Origin: Gammaproteobacteria bacterium RBG_16_57_12 | Lineage (GTDB): Bacteria > Pseudomonadota > Gammaproteobacteria > RBG-16-57-12 | NCBI GenBank assembly: GCA_001801365.1 | Contig: MGXL01000014.1 | Span: forward strand, 8,762 to 14,443 | Direction: 5' to 3' | Length of the DNA stretch: 5,682 nt | Shown here: positions 5,611-5,682 of the stretch, one piece after another | Layout of the letters: each line of letters begins with the position of its first letter | How positions within the stretch are numbered: position 1 is the first letter of the stretch | The notes under the pieces: generated by a model | What the model saw: only the letters and a program-made list of their open reading frames with translations | What the model was told of the DNA's origin: nothing | Database searches by the model: none | Made by a program: the position numbers and the translations under genes

Positions 5611-5682
5611 ACCGCGCATTTAAGCGGGGGGCGTGCGAGAAGGATAAGGGCTGGGTTGGCAGTATTTATTTCGACGCCTGCA

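Larger units (their letters stand above)
5426..5682. other. intergenic region upstream of aroQ, no recognisable gene
   Basis: No frame on either strand gives a recognisable protein or the tail of one. In many relatives a dsbD or thioredoxin-like gene precedes aroQ, but no such C-terminus is seen here. The region holds the aroQ promoter and its dyad, a second imperfect dyad at 5522-5542 over the -10 box (GGCGTGA and TTACGCC, one mismatched position), a perfect 12-base palindrome TTATTATAATAA at 5599-5610, and an untested leader ORF. Confidence 0.6.

Noticed and set aside
5123..5623. 166-codon plus-strand open frame antisense to aroQ and running into the upstream region
   Set aside because: It lies mostly opposite the certain aroQ gene, shows no recognisable domain, and covers the minus-strand promoter. 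It is best explained as a shadow frame.
5612..5627. possible intrinsic terminator (CCGC...GCGG followed by TTTATTATAAT on the minus strand)
   Set aside because: The stem is only four pairs with an eight-base loop and the following tract is not T-rich enough. No upstream gene end is seen to need it.
5528..5682. tail of an upstream minus-strand gene such as dsbD or a thioredoxin-like gene
   Set aside because: Minus-strand frames open at the edge end at about 5620 or about 5530, or almost at once. None resembles the C-terminus expected from the usual neighbours, and one would run through the aroQ promoter.
1..5682. mobile elements, CRISPR arrays, tRNA or rRNA genes, horizontally acquired or defence islands
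   Set aside because: No repeats of array type, transposase motifs, cloverleaf-like sequences or composition breaks were seen. All genes belong to a conserved housekeeping operon.

Overview
The window is a compact housekeeping operon read entirely on the minus strand. From promoter side to distal side, running from high to low coordinates, it contains aroQ, accB, accC, prmA, a zinc-ribbon/DUF3426 membrane protein, dusB, and the first nine codons of a gene that by position is probably fis. This order is typical of Gammaproteobacteria (Pseudomonas, Chromatiales and relatives). Protein sequences close to the E. coli and Pseudomonas versions, type II AroQ next to accBC, and fairly GC-rich coding DNA all suggest a free-living gammaproteobacterium outside the enterics. 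The genus cannot be fixed from this window.

Layout: 5426-5682 is a non-coding upstream region. It holds a good sigma70-type promoter for aroQ (TGGACA, 17 bp, GATAAT), an inverted repeat overlapping its -35 box, a possible 29-codon leader ORF ending in a TAATG overlap with the aroQ start, and a separate TTATTATAATAA palindrome. aroQ (4976-5425), accB (4525-4971) and accC (3170-4510) are packed 4 and 14 nt apart. prmA (2264-3124) follows after a 45-nt junction containing a 21-codon out-of-frame ORF that bridges the accC stop and the prmA start. The DUF3426 gene (1098-2219) follows 44 nt later. A 90-bp gap with a weak candidate promoter leads to dusB (24-1007). dusB overlaps the next start by four bases (ATGA), with a strong Shine-Dalgarno sequence inside the dusB tail.

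Function: aroQ serves the shikimate pathway. accB and accC supply biotin carboxyl carrier protein and biotin carboxylase, the first half-reaction of fatty-acid synthesis. PrmA methylates ribosomal protein L11, DusB makes dihydrouridine in tRNA, and Fis, if present, is the growth-rate-linked nucleoid protein. The operon therefore groups lipid precursor supply, translation-apparatus modification and growth control. All six complete genes look intact, with their catalytic residues present.

I found no mobile element, CRISPR array, RNA gene or convincing new system. The items most worth checking are regulatory: the promoter/dyad, the leader ORF, the accC-prmA bridging ORF, and the poorly understood DUF3426 protein.
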